This document shows, piece after piece, positions 27,992 to 36,989 of a stretch of DNA of 64,000 nucleotides. Source of the DNA: CAVZYN01 sp963779515. GTDB lineage: Bacteria > Pseudomonadota > Alphaproteobacteria > Rhizobiales > Hyphomicrobiaceae. The notes beneath the pieces were generated by a model. That model was not told where the DNA came from, did no database searches, and saw only the letters and a program-made list of their open reading frames with translations. Location: contig CAVZYN010000017.1 of NCBI GenBank assembly GCA_963779515.1, positions 62,001 through 126,000 of the forward strand, read 5' to 3'. Positions within the stretch are counted from its first letter, which is position 1. The number at the start of each line of letters is the position of its first letter. Both the position numbers and the translations under genes were made by a program.

Positions 27992-28149
27992 ATCCTCAAG
28001 CCTTCAGCGAACATTTTTCTCAGTGGTTGTTGCTCAATTTTTGGTTCATCTGGGGGCGCAAACACGTGGCCAAGACCAGAGAGCCTTTATAGTGTGGTTG
28101 ACCACTGACCGCCGCACCGAAACTCTGACGTGGATCAAAATCAGATGGT

Positions 28150-28466
28150 AACCTCGTTGCCGCGCTGGCGGTTTCCGTGCCCGCCGGCTATGCGCTTGCG
28201 CGGCTGCGACTGCCGGCGTGGATCGACATCATGATTTGATTCAACTTGCCGCCGGCCATTCCGTCGATCGCCCTCTAAATCTATGCGGCGCAGATTTTCT
28301 ATAGCCGGGGACTCAAAGGCACGATCAGGGCGTGGTTTCGTTTTTGTATGTGCGGCGCACGCGCTGGTTTACTCGTTGTGAACTTCGTCCGCAGCCGTCG
28401 ATGCCGATCTCGAACATGCGGCCCGCAACATTGGCGGGTCGTCCCTACGAACATTCGGTACCGTGA
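28150..28466 (+). pseudogene. Decayed ABC transporter permease fragment (binding-protein-dependent, PotC/MalG-like)
   Basis: Reading from 28150 gives NLVAALAVSVPAGYALARLRLP, then stops, then LPPAIPSIAL-stop-IYAAQIFYSRGLKGTIRAW. In a shifted frame, DADLEHAARNIGGSSLRTFGTV follows. These are hallmark pieces of spermidine/putrescine- or sugar-type permeases, including the EAA loop. Several stops and shifts show real decay, unlike the single-base breaks elsewhere. The IS630 element cuts in directly after the fragment. Confidence 0.7.
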
Positions 28467-28473
28467 GCTAGAG

Positions 28474-29509
28474 TCTTTCCGACTTCAATTGAATCGGGAG
28501 GGATTCCCAACGGCCGCGAGCAGTGATTCATGCTGGGTGCTGGGCGGAGGCCAGCCCGCATGGCACGAGCTTATTCTCTCGATCTGCGCGAGCTTGTGGT
28601 GGCAATGGTGAATGACGGCGAGTTGGTGCGAGGTGCCGCCTTCGACGTGAGCGTGTCGAGTGTTGTGAAATGGGCGCAACGGGCGCGGGCGACGGGCAGC
28701 GCGGCTGCCAAGGCGATGGGCGGCAAGCGTCCGTTTCTGCTGGCGCAGCAGCGGGATTGGTTGATCAAGCGGCTCGAAGAAAAATCTGATTTGACGCTGC
28801 ATGCACTCCTCGATGAATTGCGTGAACGAGGCACGGTCGTCTCGTGTGACACGCTGTGGCGGCTTCTCCGGCGTGAAGAGATCACGTTCAAAAAAAACCT
28901 TGTTCGCCGCCGAGCAGGACCGGGCGGACGTGGCGCGCCGTCGTGAGCGCTGGAAAAAATACCAGGGCAGGATTGATCCCAAGCGTCTCGTCTTCATCGA
29001 CGAGACCTGGGCCAAGACAAATATGACGCGCGCACGCGGCTGGCACGCTTTGGGCAAGCCGTTGGTGGCGAAGGTTCCGCACGGCCATTGGAAAACGATG
29101 ACATTCCTGGCGGCCTTGCGACACGACCGGATCACCGCGCCATTCGTCCTCGATGGCCCGATCAACGGTGACGCATTTCTGGCCTACGTCGAGCAAGTGC
29201 TGGTGCCGACGCTCGGCATCGGCGATGTCGTGATCATGGACAATCTCGGCTCGCACAAGAGCGACAAGGTTCGCCGGCTCATCCGAGCAGCCGGTGCAAG
29301 GCTGCTGTTCCTGCCGCCCTACTCGCCCGACCTCAATCCGATCGAGCAGGTGTTCGCCAAGCTCAAAGCACTGCTCCGCAAAGCCGAAGAGCGTACAGTC
29401 GAGATGGTTTGGAAGCGCATCGGAACGCTGCTCGAGTGCTTCAAACCCGACGAATGCGCCGGCTACCTCCGCAACAGCGGATATGCTTCAATCTAAGTCG
29501 GAAATACTC
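28474..29509 (+). mobile_element. Complete IS630-family insertion sequence
   Basis: 1036 bases between two TA dinucleotides (28472-28473 and 29510-29511), the target duplication typical of IS630/Tc1-like elements. The ends are imperfect inverted repeats: left GAGTCTTTCCGACTTCAATT, and right read inward GAGTATTTCCGACTTAGATT. One transposase gene fills the interior. Left flank is a decayed permease and right flank an older IS630 transposase tail, so the element landed in an already eroded spot. Confidence 0.92.
28560..29496 (+). CDS. IS630-family transposase (two frames joined at an A8 run)
   Basis: The first frame encodes the helix-turn-helix DNA-binding half (ARAYSLDLRELVVAMV and SVSSVVKWAQRARATG). 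The second encodes the DDE catalytic half with VFIDETWAK, VIMDNLGSHKS and PYSPDLNPIEQVFAKLK. They join by a +1 shift within eight A residues at 28890-28897, giving ITFKKTLFAAEQDR and a product of about 311 residues. Close IS630 relatives read this point in one frame with seven A, as I recall, so this may be a run-length error; some family members do use frameshifting. Confidence 0.88.
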
Positions 29510-29511
29510 TA

Positions 29512-29676
29512 GTGTTCGAGGCCGCGATCTTCGACTACCTGGACCGCCACAACGCGGCACCGAAGCCGTTCGTGTGGACCAAGTCCACGGCCGTCATTCT
29601 CGAAAAAGAACCACGAGCCTTGGACCTTCTGGATAACATCAAAGCCGGGTATCAAGTGTCAGGGTCAGAACACTAG
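29512..29676 (+). pseudogene. C-terminal remnant of a second IS630-family transposase
   Basis: A 54-codon open stretch reads VFEAAIFDYLDRHNAAPKPF, then VWTKSTAVILEK, and ends AGYQVSGSEH. It matches the C-terminal tail of a different branch of IS630 transposases (the LDxHNAxPKPFxWTK motif). The DDE domain is absent. It lies immediately outside the complete IS630 and predates that insertion. Confidence 0.75.
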
Positions 29677-29686
29677 GGCGTCGATC

Positions 29687-30502
29687 ATGAATGGCACACG
29701 CGACGGCGCGCAACCGGCCGAGGCAAGACATCAGCGCGCTGGCGAACTGGTCTGGCGCCTGTGGCAGCACGGAGATGTGACAAGCGACCTTCCGGCCGAC
29801 CTCAAGCCCCACACGCGCGCGCAGGGCTACGCCATCCAGGCCGAGTTCGACCGGCTGTCGGAGACACCTCGCGCCGGGTGGAAGATCGCCGCGACGAGCG
29901 CTGGCGGACAGAAGCACATCGCGGTCGACGGGCCGATCGCTGGCCGGATCTTCGCTGCACGCGTTCTCAGTTCAGGCAGTACCACGTCGATCGCATCGAA
30001 CCGCATGCGCGTCGTCGAGCCGGAGTTTGCGTTCCGCCTTGGCCGCACGTTGGCGCCACGACCGGCTCAGTCCTATTCGGTTGCCGAGGTCATGAGCTCC
30101 GTCGACACTTTGCACCTCGCGCTCGAATTGCCGGATTCCCGCTTCTCGGATTTCACTGCAGTCGGCGGCCCGACCTTGATTGCGGACAATGCTTGCGCGC
30201 ATGAATTGGTAGTGGGCCCGGCGGTGCCGGCGGCATGGCGCGGGCTCGATCTGGCGCAGCATGCCGTCGTCGCACGCATCAGCGAAAAGCTCACCCGAGA
30301 GGGCCTCGGCGCAAACGTTCTCGGCGATCCTCGTGTCGCCCTGACTTGGCTCGTCAACGAACTGGCGGGCCTGGGGCTCGCACTCAACGCCAGCGAGTTC
30401 GTCACGACCGGCACCTGCATGACACCGGTATCAGTCGTTGCAGGTGATCACGTCACCGCCGATTTCGGTGCGCTCGGCAGCATCTCGATCAACATTGCCT
30501 AG
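29687..30502 (+). CDS. 2-keto-4-pentenoate hydratase / fumarylacetoacetate hydrolase family protein
   Basis: This 271-residue cytosolic protein resembles MhpD-type hydratases. The N-terminal helical part contains RAQGYAIQAEFDRLS, followed by GWKIAATSAGGQK, EPEFAFRLGRTL (metal-binding Glu residues), LALELPDSRF and a C-terminal TGTCMTP...ADFGALGSIS. Such enzymes hydrate 2-oxo-4-enoates in aromatic meta-cleavage pathways. No partner ring-cleavage genes lie nearby, so the substrate is unknown. It sits between the IS remnants and the tRNA gene. Confidence 0.88.
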   Translation: MNGTRDGAQPAEARHQRAGELVWRLWQHGDVTSDLPADLKPHTRAQGYAIQAEFDRLSETPRAGWKIAATSAGGQKHIAVDGPIAGRIFAARVLSSGSTTSIASNRMRVVEPEFAFRLGRTLAPRPAQSYSVAEVMSSVDTLHLALELPDSRFSDFTAVGGPTLIADNACAHELVVGPAVPAAWRGLDLAQHAVVARISEKLTREGLGANVLGDPRVALTWLVNELAGLGLALNASEFVTTGTCMTPVSVVAGDHVTADFGALGSISINIA

Positions 30503-30712
30503 GCTCGAGGTTACACGTCACGACGTACGCTGGCGGCTGGCCGGCACGGATCGGCTCCTCGTACCAGCCGAGGCCGCAGGTCGAGATCTCGCACAGTTGG
30601 GACATGGCCGTATCGAGGCCGGGCGTCGCATTGGGGCAGCCAGAATTCGGATCCGGCACGCTCAGGCGAGGGCGCCCCAAATTCGACATTCATCAATGAA
30701 TTCAACGGTACG

Positions 30713-30799
30713 TGGTGCCCAGAAGAGGACTCGAACCTCCACGATCTTGCGACCGCTAGCACCTGAAGCTAGTGCGTCTACCAATTCCGCCATCTGGGC
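30713..30799 (-). tRNA. tRNA-Leu (anticodon CAG)
   Basis: 87 nucleotides including an encoded CCA end. The acceptor stem pairs GCCCAGA with TCTGGGC, the D-loop region is GCGGAATTGGTAGACGC, the anticodon stem CTAGC/GCTAG holds loop TTCAGGT (anticodon CAG), a long variable arm follows (class II, as expected for Leu), and the T arm is GAGGTTCGAGTCCTC. The 3' end faces the accessory block, the usual geometry for tRNA-bounded islands. Confidence 0.97.
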
Positions 30800-30933
30800 A
30801 AGCGCGGCGAGACTTAGAGGCGATGCGCGGGGTTGTCAATTGTCCGTCGCGCATCTGATTTGCGCTGGCCGAGCTTGGGTTTAGCTTGGGTTTTGACGGG
30901 GCGCGGCTTAGAACACCCCGCAAAGAGGGAGAT

Positions 30934-31863
30934 ATGGCCATGAAAATCGCGATCGTCGGCGTCGGCGCCATGGGTTCGATCTATGCGGCGCTGCTGGCAT
31001 CGGGCGGCCACGAGGTTTGGGCGGTCGATGTCTGGAAAGACCATGTCACGGCGATGCGCGAGAAGGGCCTCAGGGTCGAGGGCGCGAGCGGCGACCGCAC
31101 CGTCAAGCTCAACGCCACCACCAACCCCGCCGACGTGCGCGACGCCGACCTCGTCATCATCGCCACCAAGTACGACGGCGTGGTGCCGGCCGCCAAGGCC
31201 GCGCTCGCCATGGCGAAGCCCGATGCGCCAATCCTGACCATTCAAAATGGCCTCGGATCAGCCGAGAAGGTCGCCGAGGTCGTGGGCTCCAAGCGCATCA
31301 TGATCGGCGTCGTCGGCGGCTTCGGCGCGTCCATGAAAGGCCCGGGCCACGCGCATCACAACGGCATGGAGTTCGTGCGCCTCGGCGAGATGGATGGCGG
31401 ACTGACGCCGCGGCTTGCGTCCGTCAAAGCCACCTGGGAGTCGGGCGGCTTCAAAGTCCTGACGTTCGACGACATCCACAAAATGATCTGGGAAAAGCTG
31501 ATCTGCAATTGCACCTATTCAGGGCCGTGCGCGATCACGGGCTTGCGCGTCGGCGAGATCCAGGCCGATCCCAGCGCCTGGAGCGTCGCGTCTGCCTGCG
31601 CGACGGAAGCCTACCACGTGGCCCGCGCGCACGGCATCAAGCTCGATTTCGATGATCCGGTTCGTTATGTGCGGGACTTCGGCCAAAAGATCCCGAATGC
31701 GCGGCCGTCGATGCTGCTCGATCATCTCGCCGGTAAAAAAGCCGAAATCGACAACATCAATGGTGCGATCCCGCGCCTTGGTGCCGCCAAGGGGATCGCG
31801 ACACCGGTCAATTCGATGCTGGTGGCGCTGCTGCGGGCCAAGGAATCCGGCTTCAAGGGCTAG
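30934..31863 (+). CDS. Ketopantoate reductase family protein (PanE/ApbA)
   Basis: 309 residues. An N-terminal NADP-binding Rossmann fold (KIAIVGVGAMGSIYAALLASGG) is followed by an ApbA C-terminal helical domain with MIWEKLICNCTYSGPCAITG (the conserved Lys) and RPSMLLDHLAGKKAEIDNING, the typical substrate region. I chose ATG 30934 because GAGGGAG lies just upstream. It could reduce 2-ketopantoate to pantoate in CoA synthesis, but many paralogues act on other 2-oxo acids, and no pan genes are adjacent. Confidence 0.88.
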   Translation: MAMKIAIVGVGAMGSIYAALLASGGHEVWAVDVWKDHVTAMREKGLRVEGASGDRTVKLNATTNPADVRDADLVIIATKYDGVVPAAKAALAMAKPDAPILTIQNGLGSAEKVAEVVGSKRIMIGVVGGFGASMKGPGHAHHNGMEFVRLGEMDGGLTPRLASVKATWESGGFKVLTFDDIHKMIWEKLICNCTYSGPCAITGLRVGEIQADPSAWSVASACATEAYHVARAHGIKLDFDDPVRYVRDFGQKIPNARPSMLLDHLAGKKAEIDNINGAIPRLGAAKGIATPVNSMLVALLRAKESGFKG

Positions 31864-32048
31864 GATTGCACGCCGTGCGCCCCGCCGAAGCTAAACGGCG
31901 GCTGCACGCTCCATTCAGACTGGGTTCAGCCCTCAGCGAGTAAAACCACGCTCGAGTTCGCCGGGGATGTCTCCGGCGCGGGCCGGGACCCCGCTCTGCG
32001 TCCTCTTTGTGTGACACCTGTCACGCGGGCCAAGGGGGCCCCAAAGCA

Positions 32049-32480
32049 ATGTCGATCAAACGCTCTGTTGCCACCGCTGCGCTCGCGCTTGGTGTCGTTG
32101 CGATGAACGCCGTCTCGTTTGCCTCGGTCGCCGAAGCGTTCCCGGGTCAGCGTCACGGCCGCGGCGCGCCGTTCGCTCGTCACGCGGCACCGCCCGTGCG
32201 TCATGCGGCGCCGGTCTACCGGCACCACGCGCCCGTCGCCCGTCATTACAACGACCGTCATCGCGGTGTCGGCGCCGGTGTCGCCCTCGGTGTCGGTGCG
32301 CTGATCATCGGCAGCATTCTCGCCTCTAAATCGGCGCGCGCCGAGCGCCGCGTGATCGTGCGCGAGCGTGACGACGAAGCCTTCCAGCGCTGTGCGGACG
32401 ACTTCCGCTCGTTCGACTGGGATTCGGGCACGATCGTGAACCGTCACGGCGACCGCGTTGCCTGCCCCTACCTCGACTAG
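32049..32480 (+). CDS. BA14K-like secreted protein
   Basis: 143 residues with a signal peptide (cleavage near VAEAFP), a His/Arg/Pro-rich middle (HAAPPVRHAAPVYRHHAP), a glycine-rich hydrophobic stretch (VGAGVALGVGALIIGSILAS) and the BA14K-type C terminus, Cys-Ala-Asp-Asp-Phe-Arg-Ser-Phe-Asp...Gly-Thr...Cys-Pro-Tyr. BA14K, first known from Brucella, is a small lectin-like, immunoreactive envelope protein family common in Hyphomicrobiales. ATG 32049 was chosen for the signal peptide. A strong terminator follows. Confidence 0.85.
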   Translation: MSIKRSVATAALALGVVAMNAVSFASVAEAFPGQRHGRGAPFARHAAPPVRHAAPVYRHHAPVARHYNDRHRGVGAGVALGVGALIIGSILASKSARAERRVIVRERDDEAFQRCADDFRSFDWDSGTIVNRHGDRVACPYLD

Positions 32481-32506
32481 TCAAGCTTTCTGATCGCGCT
32501 CTTCGG

Positions 32507-32538
32507 CCGGACCTGCCCCTCGCAGGTCCGGTTTTTTT
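32507..32538 (+). terminator. Rho-independent terminator after the BA14K-like gene
   Basis: A perfect 10-base stem (CCGGACCTGC and GCAGGTCCGG) with a 5-base loop is followed by seven T residues. Confidence 0.93.
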
Positions 32539-32552
32539 ATGCCGTTCGAACG

Positions 32553-32870
32553 TCACGGCAGGAAGAACACCCGCTTCAACAGCACCTGCACCGGCACGTT
32601 GTCGGGATGTGTTTCCATGATATCCGCCATGAACTTCCACCACCGCTGCACGATCTCGGTGCTGGGCAGCTGGTCCATGGTGTGGTCATCCGTCCGGGTC
32701 AGAGTGCCGAAAAGGTGCCCGGTTTCGGGGTCCAACCAGATGGCATAGTCCGAAACTCCCGCAGCCTTCAGCGCTCGCACCAGCTCGGGGAAGATCTCGT
32801 CGTGCCGCTTCTCGTATTCGGCCGCTTGGCCGGGATTCAGGTTCATGCGGAAGGCGATTTTTTCGGGCAT
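32553..32870 (-). CDS. rhaM: L-rhamnose mutarotase
   Basis: 105 residues, the full family length. It starts MPEKIAFRMNLNPGQAAEYEKRHDEI, with the Tyr and His expected in the active site, continues DYAIWLDPETGHLFGTL, and has the RWWKFMADIM motif near the end. RhaM interconverts the alpha and beta anomers of L-rhamnose in the cytosol. ATG 32870 was taken because it fits known N termini. It lies divergent from an aldo/keto reductase of the sugar dehydrogenase type, suggesting 6-deoxysugar use. Confidence 0.92.
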   Translation of the reverse strand: MPEKIAFRMNLNPGQAAEYEKRHDEIFPELVRALKAAGVSDYAIWLDPETGHLFGTLTRTDDHTMDQLPSTEIVQRWWKFMADIMETHPDNVPVQVLLKRVFFLP

Positions 32871-32988
32871 GGCGCTCCACCTGACATCCACCTGACAGGG
32901 CCTCGGTCATTGACTAATCTAGCGCATCTTGCCCATCGGAATGCCATGGTGGTCCGCGGCTGCGGACGAATTCGGGGAGCCTCGTCGC

Positions 32989-34020
32989 GTGAACTTCGAT
33001 CTCGCAGCCCGCCGGCAGGTCGGTCGCACGGCATTCAGCCTCCCGCCGTTCGGGTTCGGCGGCGCCCATCTCGGCGAGCTTTTCAGCACGGTCGATGAGG
33101 CAGACGCCCGCGCCACACTCGACGCTGCCTGGGAGAGCGGTGTGCGCTACTTCGACACTGCACCCTGGTACGGTCGCGGCCTTTCCGAGCATCGGCTCGG
33201 TGGATTCCTGCGCACCAAACCGCGCCGGGCGTTCCAGATCACAACCAAGGTCGGCCGGACGCTGCACCGGCCGAAGTCTCCGAGCACATTCGACCGTTCG
33301 CCTTGGACGGGCGGCCTCAACTTCGAGGTCAACTTCGACTATTCCTACGATGGCATCATGCGCGCCTACGAGCAGGCGCTGCAACGCCTCGCGCTCGATT
33401 CGGTTGATGCGCTGGTGATCCACGATCTCGACACCGGCTATCACGGCGATAATACCGCGGGCCACCAGAAGCAGCTCGCCGACAGCGGCATCCGGGCACT
33501 GGCTGAGCTCAAGAGGTCGGGCGACATCCAGGCCTATGGCATGGGCATCAACACCGACGAGGCGCTCGAGCAAATCGCGACCGGCGTCGATCTCGATTTC
33601 TGCCTCGTCGCCATGCCCTACACGCTCCTCGACCAGGCGAGCCTGCATCGCGGCATGGCGGCCTGCGTAAAGCGTAATGTCGGCGTCATCATCGGTGCGC
33701 CCTTCGCCTCGGGTATTCTCGTCACCGGCTCCGGCGCTGCCGCCACCTACGCCTATGGTGCCGCGCCGCCGGATGTGCAGGCCCGCGTGCGCGGCATCGA
33801 GTCGGTGTGCAAGGCACACGGCGTGGCATTGCCTGCCGCGGCGCTGCAGTTCGTGCTCGCGCATCCGGCGGTTGTCTCGGTGATCCCGGGCGCCAAGTCC
33901 CCTGTCGAGATCAAGCAGAACCTCGCCTCGTTGCAAGTTGCCATCCCCGCTGAATTCTGGGCCGACCTCAAGGCACAGGAGTTGATCGTTTCCGATGCGC
34001 CGGTGCCGGCCGGCCATTGA
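32989..34020 (+). CDS. Aldo/keto reductase (L-fucose dehydrogenase / pyridoxal 4-dehydrogenase-like)
   Basis: About 343 residues with an AKR TIM barrel: FGGAHLGELF, GVRYFDTAPWYGRGLSEHRLG (Asp and Tyr of the catalytic tetrad), FQITTKVGR (Lys), LVIHDLD (His), and the NADP-binding end VSVIPGAKSP. This subgroup oxidises L-fucose, D-threo-aldoses or pyridoxal. The GTG at 32989 has GGGGAG upstream and starts at the fold boundary; an upstream frame to 32929 is open. Placement beside rhamnose mutarotase favours a 6-deoxysugar substrate. Confidence 0.88.
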   Translation: MNFDLAARRQVGRTAFSLPPFGFGGAHLGELFSTVDEADARATLDAAWESGVRYFDTAPWYGRGLSEHRLGGFLRTKPRRAFQITTKVGRTLHRPKSPSTFDRSPWTGGLNFEVNFDYSYDGIMRAYEQALQRLALDSVDALVIHDLDTGYHGDNTAGHQKQLADSGIRALAELKRSGDIQAYGMGINTDEALEQIATGVDLDFCLVAMPYTLLDQASLHRGMAACVKRNVGVIIGAPFASGILVTGSGAAATYAYGAAPPDVQARVRGIESVCKAHGVALPAAALQFVLAHPAVVSVIPGAKSPVEIKQNLASLQVAIPAEFWADLKAQELIVSDAPVPAGH

Positions 34021-34037
34021 CCAAAGGCAAAGCCACT

Positions 34038-34845
34038 ATGAGCCTCAACGAACGCTACCAGGCCCTGATCGACGTCATCCGGCGGCGGCGCAGCGTACGC
34101 CGGTTCGAGCCGGGCCGCGAGATCGAGCGCGCGACCCTGCTGGACATTGCCGAGGCGGCGCGATGGGCGCCGACGGGCGCCAACTCGCAGTGCTTCGATC
34201 TGATCATCATCGATGCGGCGGAGATGCGGGAGCGCGTCTTGGACGTGTTTCTGGACCAATCCAACCGGTTGATCGATCACGTCAAAGGGTTTCCGGCGGT
34301 CAAGAAAACCTACATGGCCAATACCGTCGCGATCATGATCGTGCTGGCGGACGCGCGGTGGAAGGCGTCGTTCCCCAATGCCACCGATCCCGCCTGGGCC
34401 GACGAGTACCGCGACAACAACGAACGCATCCTGCTCGCCTCGATCGGGGCGGTGGTGCAGAATATTCAATTGGCGGTGACTGCGGCCGGGCTGACGTCGG
34501 CGTGGCTGTCCGGCGGCGGCGAGGACACCACCAATGCCGCTTTGGCCGAGCTGCTCGGTTACGACAGGCGCTTCTTGCGCGCCATCGGTACGATTCCCAT
34601 CGGCTATCCGGAGAAGGATCTCGCCTCGCGCTATCGCCGCCCGATCGGCCAGATGGTGCACTGGAACGGATACGACAAAGACAAGCTCCGGCCCGACGCG
34701 ATGGTCGACTACTATGTCGCGCGATCTCCGGCAATTCGCGATGTATCGCGGCGCGGAGGACATCACCACGTGGGATGACGCCGATAAACGGCTCGGCCCT
34801 TGGCGCGCGGCCTTCACGGGAGAGACGCCCGGGCAACCGGATTGA
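34038..34845 (+). CDS. Nitroreductase family protein (C-terminal frame broken once)
   Basis: An FMN-dependent oxidoreductase fold with RRRRSVRRFEP at the start (FMN phosphate contacts), ARWAPTGANSQ, an internal helix ASIGAVVQNIQLAV and the end-domain IGTIPIGYPEKDL. The uninterrupted frame stops at 34778 with an atypical tail. A +1 shift (removing one C of CC at 34728-34729) continues as RQFAMYRGAEDITTWDDADK and ends GETPGQPD at 34845, giving 268 residues. I take the longer product as correct. The substrate is unknown. It follows the aldo/keto reductase by 17 bases. Confidence 0.82.
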
Positions 34846-34866
34846 AGGCCGCTCGTTGCGTGACGA

Positions 34867-36369
34867 CTACGCTTCCTTGAAAGCTTCTTCGCGGGTTTTG
34901 CCGAAGGCTGGCAGCAGAACGAGGCAGAGCAAGAACGCCGCGAGCCCGAGCATGGTTGCGCTGATCGGGCGAGTCACGAGCACGCTCGGGTCGCCTTTGG
35001 AGAGCAACAGCGCACGCCGCAGGAACTCTTCCATCATGGGCCCCAAGATAAAGCCGAGCAGCATCGGCGCTGGCTCGCAATCGAGCTTCTTGAAGACATA
35101 GCCGAGCAGCCCGAACACCACCATCAGATACACATCAAACGATGTGTTCGACAGCGAGTAGACGCCAATGCAGCAGAACACGAGGATCATGGGATAGAGG
35201 TAGTGGTAGGGCACCGAGATCATCTTCACCCAGAGACCGATGAGGGGGAGGTTGAGCACCAGCAACATCACATTGCCGATCCACATGGACACGATCAGGC
35301 CCCAGAACAACGCTGGCTGCTCGGTCATCACGGCGGGTCCCGGTTGGATGCCCTGTATGATCATGGCGCCGATCATCAATGCCATCACGGGGTTCGATGG
35401 GATACCCAGCGTCAGCATGGGAATAAACGACATCTGCGCGCCGGCATTGTTGGCGGCTTCGGGGCCGGCCACGCCTTCGATGGCGCCCTTGCCGAGTTCG
35501 TGGGCGTTCTTGGAGGCTTTCTTCTCCAGCGCGTAGGAGCCGAACGAGGCGAGTGCGGCGCCGCCGCCCGGCAGAATTCCAAGCATCGATCCGAGCACTG
35601 TGCCACGCAGGATCGGCGCAATCATGCGGCGAAAGTCTTCGCGCGTCGGAAACAAGCCGGTGACCTTCTTGACCATGACATCACGCGTGCCCTCCGTTTC
35701 GAGGTTGGCGATGATTTCGCCGACGCCGAACATGCCCATGGCAACGATGACAAAGCCGATGCCGTCGGCCAGCTCTGGCAATCCGAACGTGAAGCGCTGC
35801 GCACCTGAATTGACGTCCGTGCCGATGATCCCGAGCAACAGGCCGAACACGATCGTGCCGAGCGCGTTGAGGACCGACCCGTTGGCAAGCACGATCGAGG
35901 CAACGAGGCCGAGCACCATGAGCGAGAAGTACTCGGCTGGTCCGAATTTCAACGCAACTTCAGCCAACGGCGGCGCAAACAGCGCGATCAGAAATGTACA
36001 AACCGTGCCAGCAAAGAACGAGGCAATGGCAGCGGTTGCGAGCGCGCGACCGGCTTTGCCCTGACGCGCCATCTGATGGCCATCCAACGCAGTCACGACG
36101 GACGACGTCTCACCCGGCAGATTGACCAGGATCGCGGTCGTCGAACCACCATACTGGGCGCCGTAGAAAATCCCCGCGAGCATGATCAGCGCGGAGACGG
36201 GCGGCAACCCAAAGGTCGCGGGCAACAACATGGCAATGGTTGCTGCTGGGCCGAGGCCGGGCAACACGCCGATCGCGGTACCGAGGAACACGCCGATCAG
36301 GCACCAGCCGAGATTGAGCGGCGTCGCCGCCGTTTGAAAGCCGAGGAGGAGATTGGCAAAGAGATCCAT
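34867..36369 (-). CDS. tctA: Tripartite tricarboxylate transporter large permease, TctA family
   Basis: 500 residues with about 11-12 membrane helices and two classic TctA motifs: GVFLGTAIGVLPGLGPAATIAMLLP near the N terminus and GILPGGGAALASFGSYALEKK in the middle. Also present is FYGAQYGGSTTAILVNLPGE. It moves carboxylates with an ion gradient, together with TctB and a periplasmic TctC. tctB lies 10 bases upstream. No TctC is in the window, so the binding protein must come from elsewhere. Confidence 0.95.
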   Translation of the reverse strand: MDLFANLLLGFQTAATPLNLGWCLIGVFLGTAIGVLPGLGPAATIAMLLPATFGLPPVSALIMLAGIFYGAQYGGSTTAILVNLPGETSSVVTALDGHQMARQGKAGRALATAAIASFFAGTVCTFLIALFAPPLAEVALKFGPAEYFSLMVLGLVASIVLANGSVLNALGTIVFGLLLGIIGTDVNSGAQRFTFGLPELADGIGFVIVAMGMFGVGEIIANLETEGTRDVMVKKVTGLFPTREDFRRMIAPILRGTVLGSMLGILPGGGAALASFGSYALEKKASKNAHELGKGAIEGVAGPEAANNAGAQMSFIPMLTLGIPSNPVMALMIGAMIIQGIQPGPAVMTEQPALFWGLIVSMWIGNVMLLVLNLPLIGLWVKMISVPYHYLYPMILVFCCIGVYSLSNTSFDVYLMVVFGLLGYVFKKLDCEPAPMLLGFILGPMMEEFLRRALLLSKGDPSVLVTRPISATMLGLAAFLLCLVLLPAFGKTREEAFKEA

Positions 36370-36379
36370 GTCGCGCTCC

Positions 36380-36874
36380 TCACCGCAGCCAGGGCAGGAG
36401 CGGTCCGAGAACCGGCTCGAGGACGGAACCCAGCAAGGGCATCGGAACGCCTAGTCCTTTCACGAACACCAACACACAAAAAGCAATCAGGCCGATCATT
36501 CCGAGCGTTGCCTTGGTGTCAAAACGGAACTCCTGGCTCGCCGCCGCGCTCAAGAGGCACAACGCCAGAAGGGCGACGATGAGCCCGAAGGGGGCCAGTA
36601 GCAGACCGAATGCTGCGCAGGCCGCAAGAACGAACACCAGCGCCTTCCATACGATGGGCGTGACGGGTTCGCCCTTGGTCAAACACCCGCGCACGATCGA
36701 GAGGCAACCGAGAAGGACGAGCATCCACGCCAGAACGATTGGAAAGTATCCTGGCCCCATGCGGCCCGCCGTGCCGAACCGGTAATTGCGGCCAATCCAC
36801 AAAAATGCCGCGCCGAACGCGACGTAAATTGCGCCGGTCCAAAAGTTCTTGGGGCTCTTGATGAGTGACGACAC
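36380..36874 (-). CDS. tctB: Tripartite tricarboxylate transporter small permease, TctB family
   Basis: 164 residues with four membrane helices (WTGAIYVAFGAAFLWIG; YFPIVLAWMLVLLGCLSI; the middle hydrophobic pair; TLGMIGLIAFCVLVFVKGL) and the family motif MGPGYFP. The GTG at 36874 was chosen because GGGAGG sits at good distance; the frame is open to 36949 but adds a charged leader. It is the small membrane partner of TctA. Confidence 0.88.
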   Translation of the reverse strand: MSSLIKSPKNFWTGAIYVAFGAAFLWIGRNYRFGTAGRMGPGYFPIVLAWMLVLLGCLSIVRGCLTKGEPVTPIVWKALVFVLAACAAFGLLLAPFGLIVALLALCLLSAAASQEFRFDTKATLGMIGLIAFCVLVFVKGLGVPMPLLGSVLEPVLGPLLPWLR

Positions 36875-36989
36875 CGGCCTATTCCTCCCTGCTCCCCTTT
36901 TGCCGGGGATGCTTGGCATGATTTGCACTGATCGCCAGGAGTTACGCAACTGTCGAACAGCTCATCCGCTGCCTTCTGCGCCGCTTTAG

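Noticed and set aside
29512..29676. Small stand-alone gene after the IS630 element
   Set aside because: The sequence is the C-terminal tail of another IS630 transposase without its catalytic domain, so it is listed as a remnant.
32914..34017. Long open minus-strand frame opposite the aldo/keto reductase
   Set aside because: Antisense shadow: the plus strand has full AKR motifs, while the minus product is low-complexity Arg/Gly/Ala-rich sequence.
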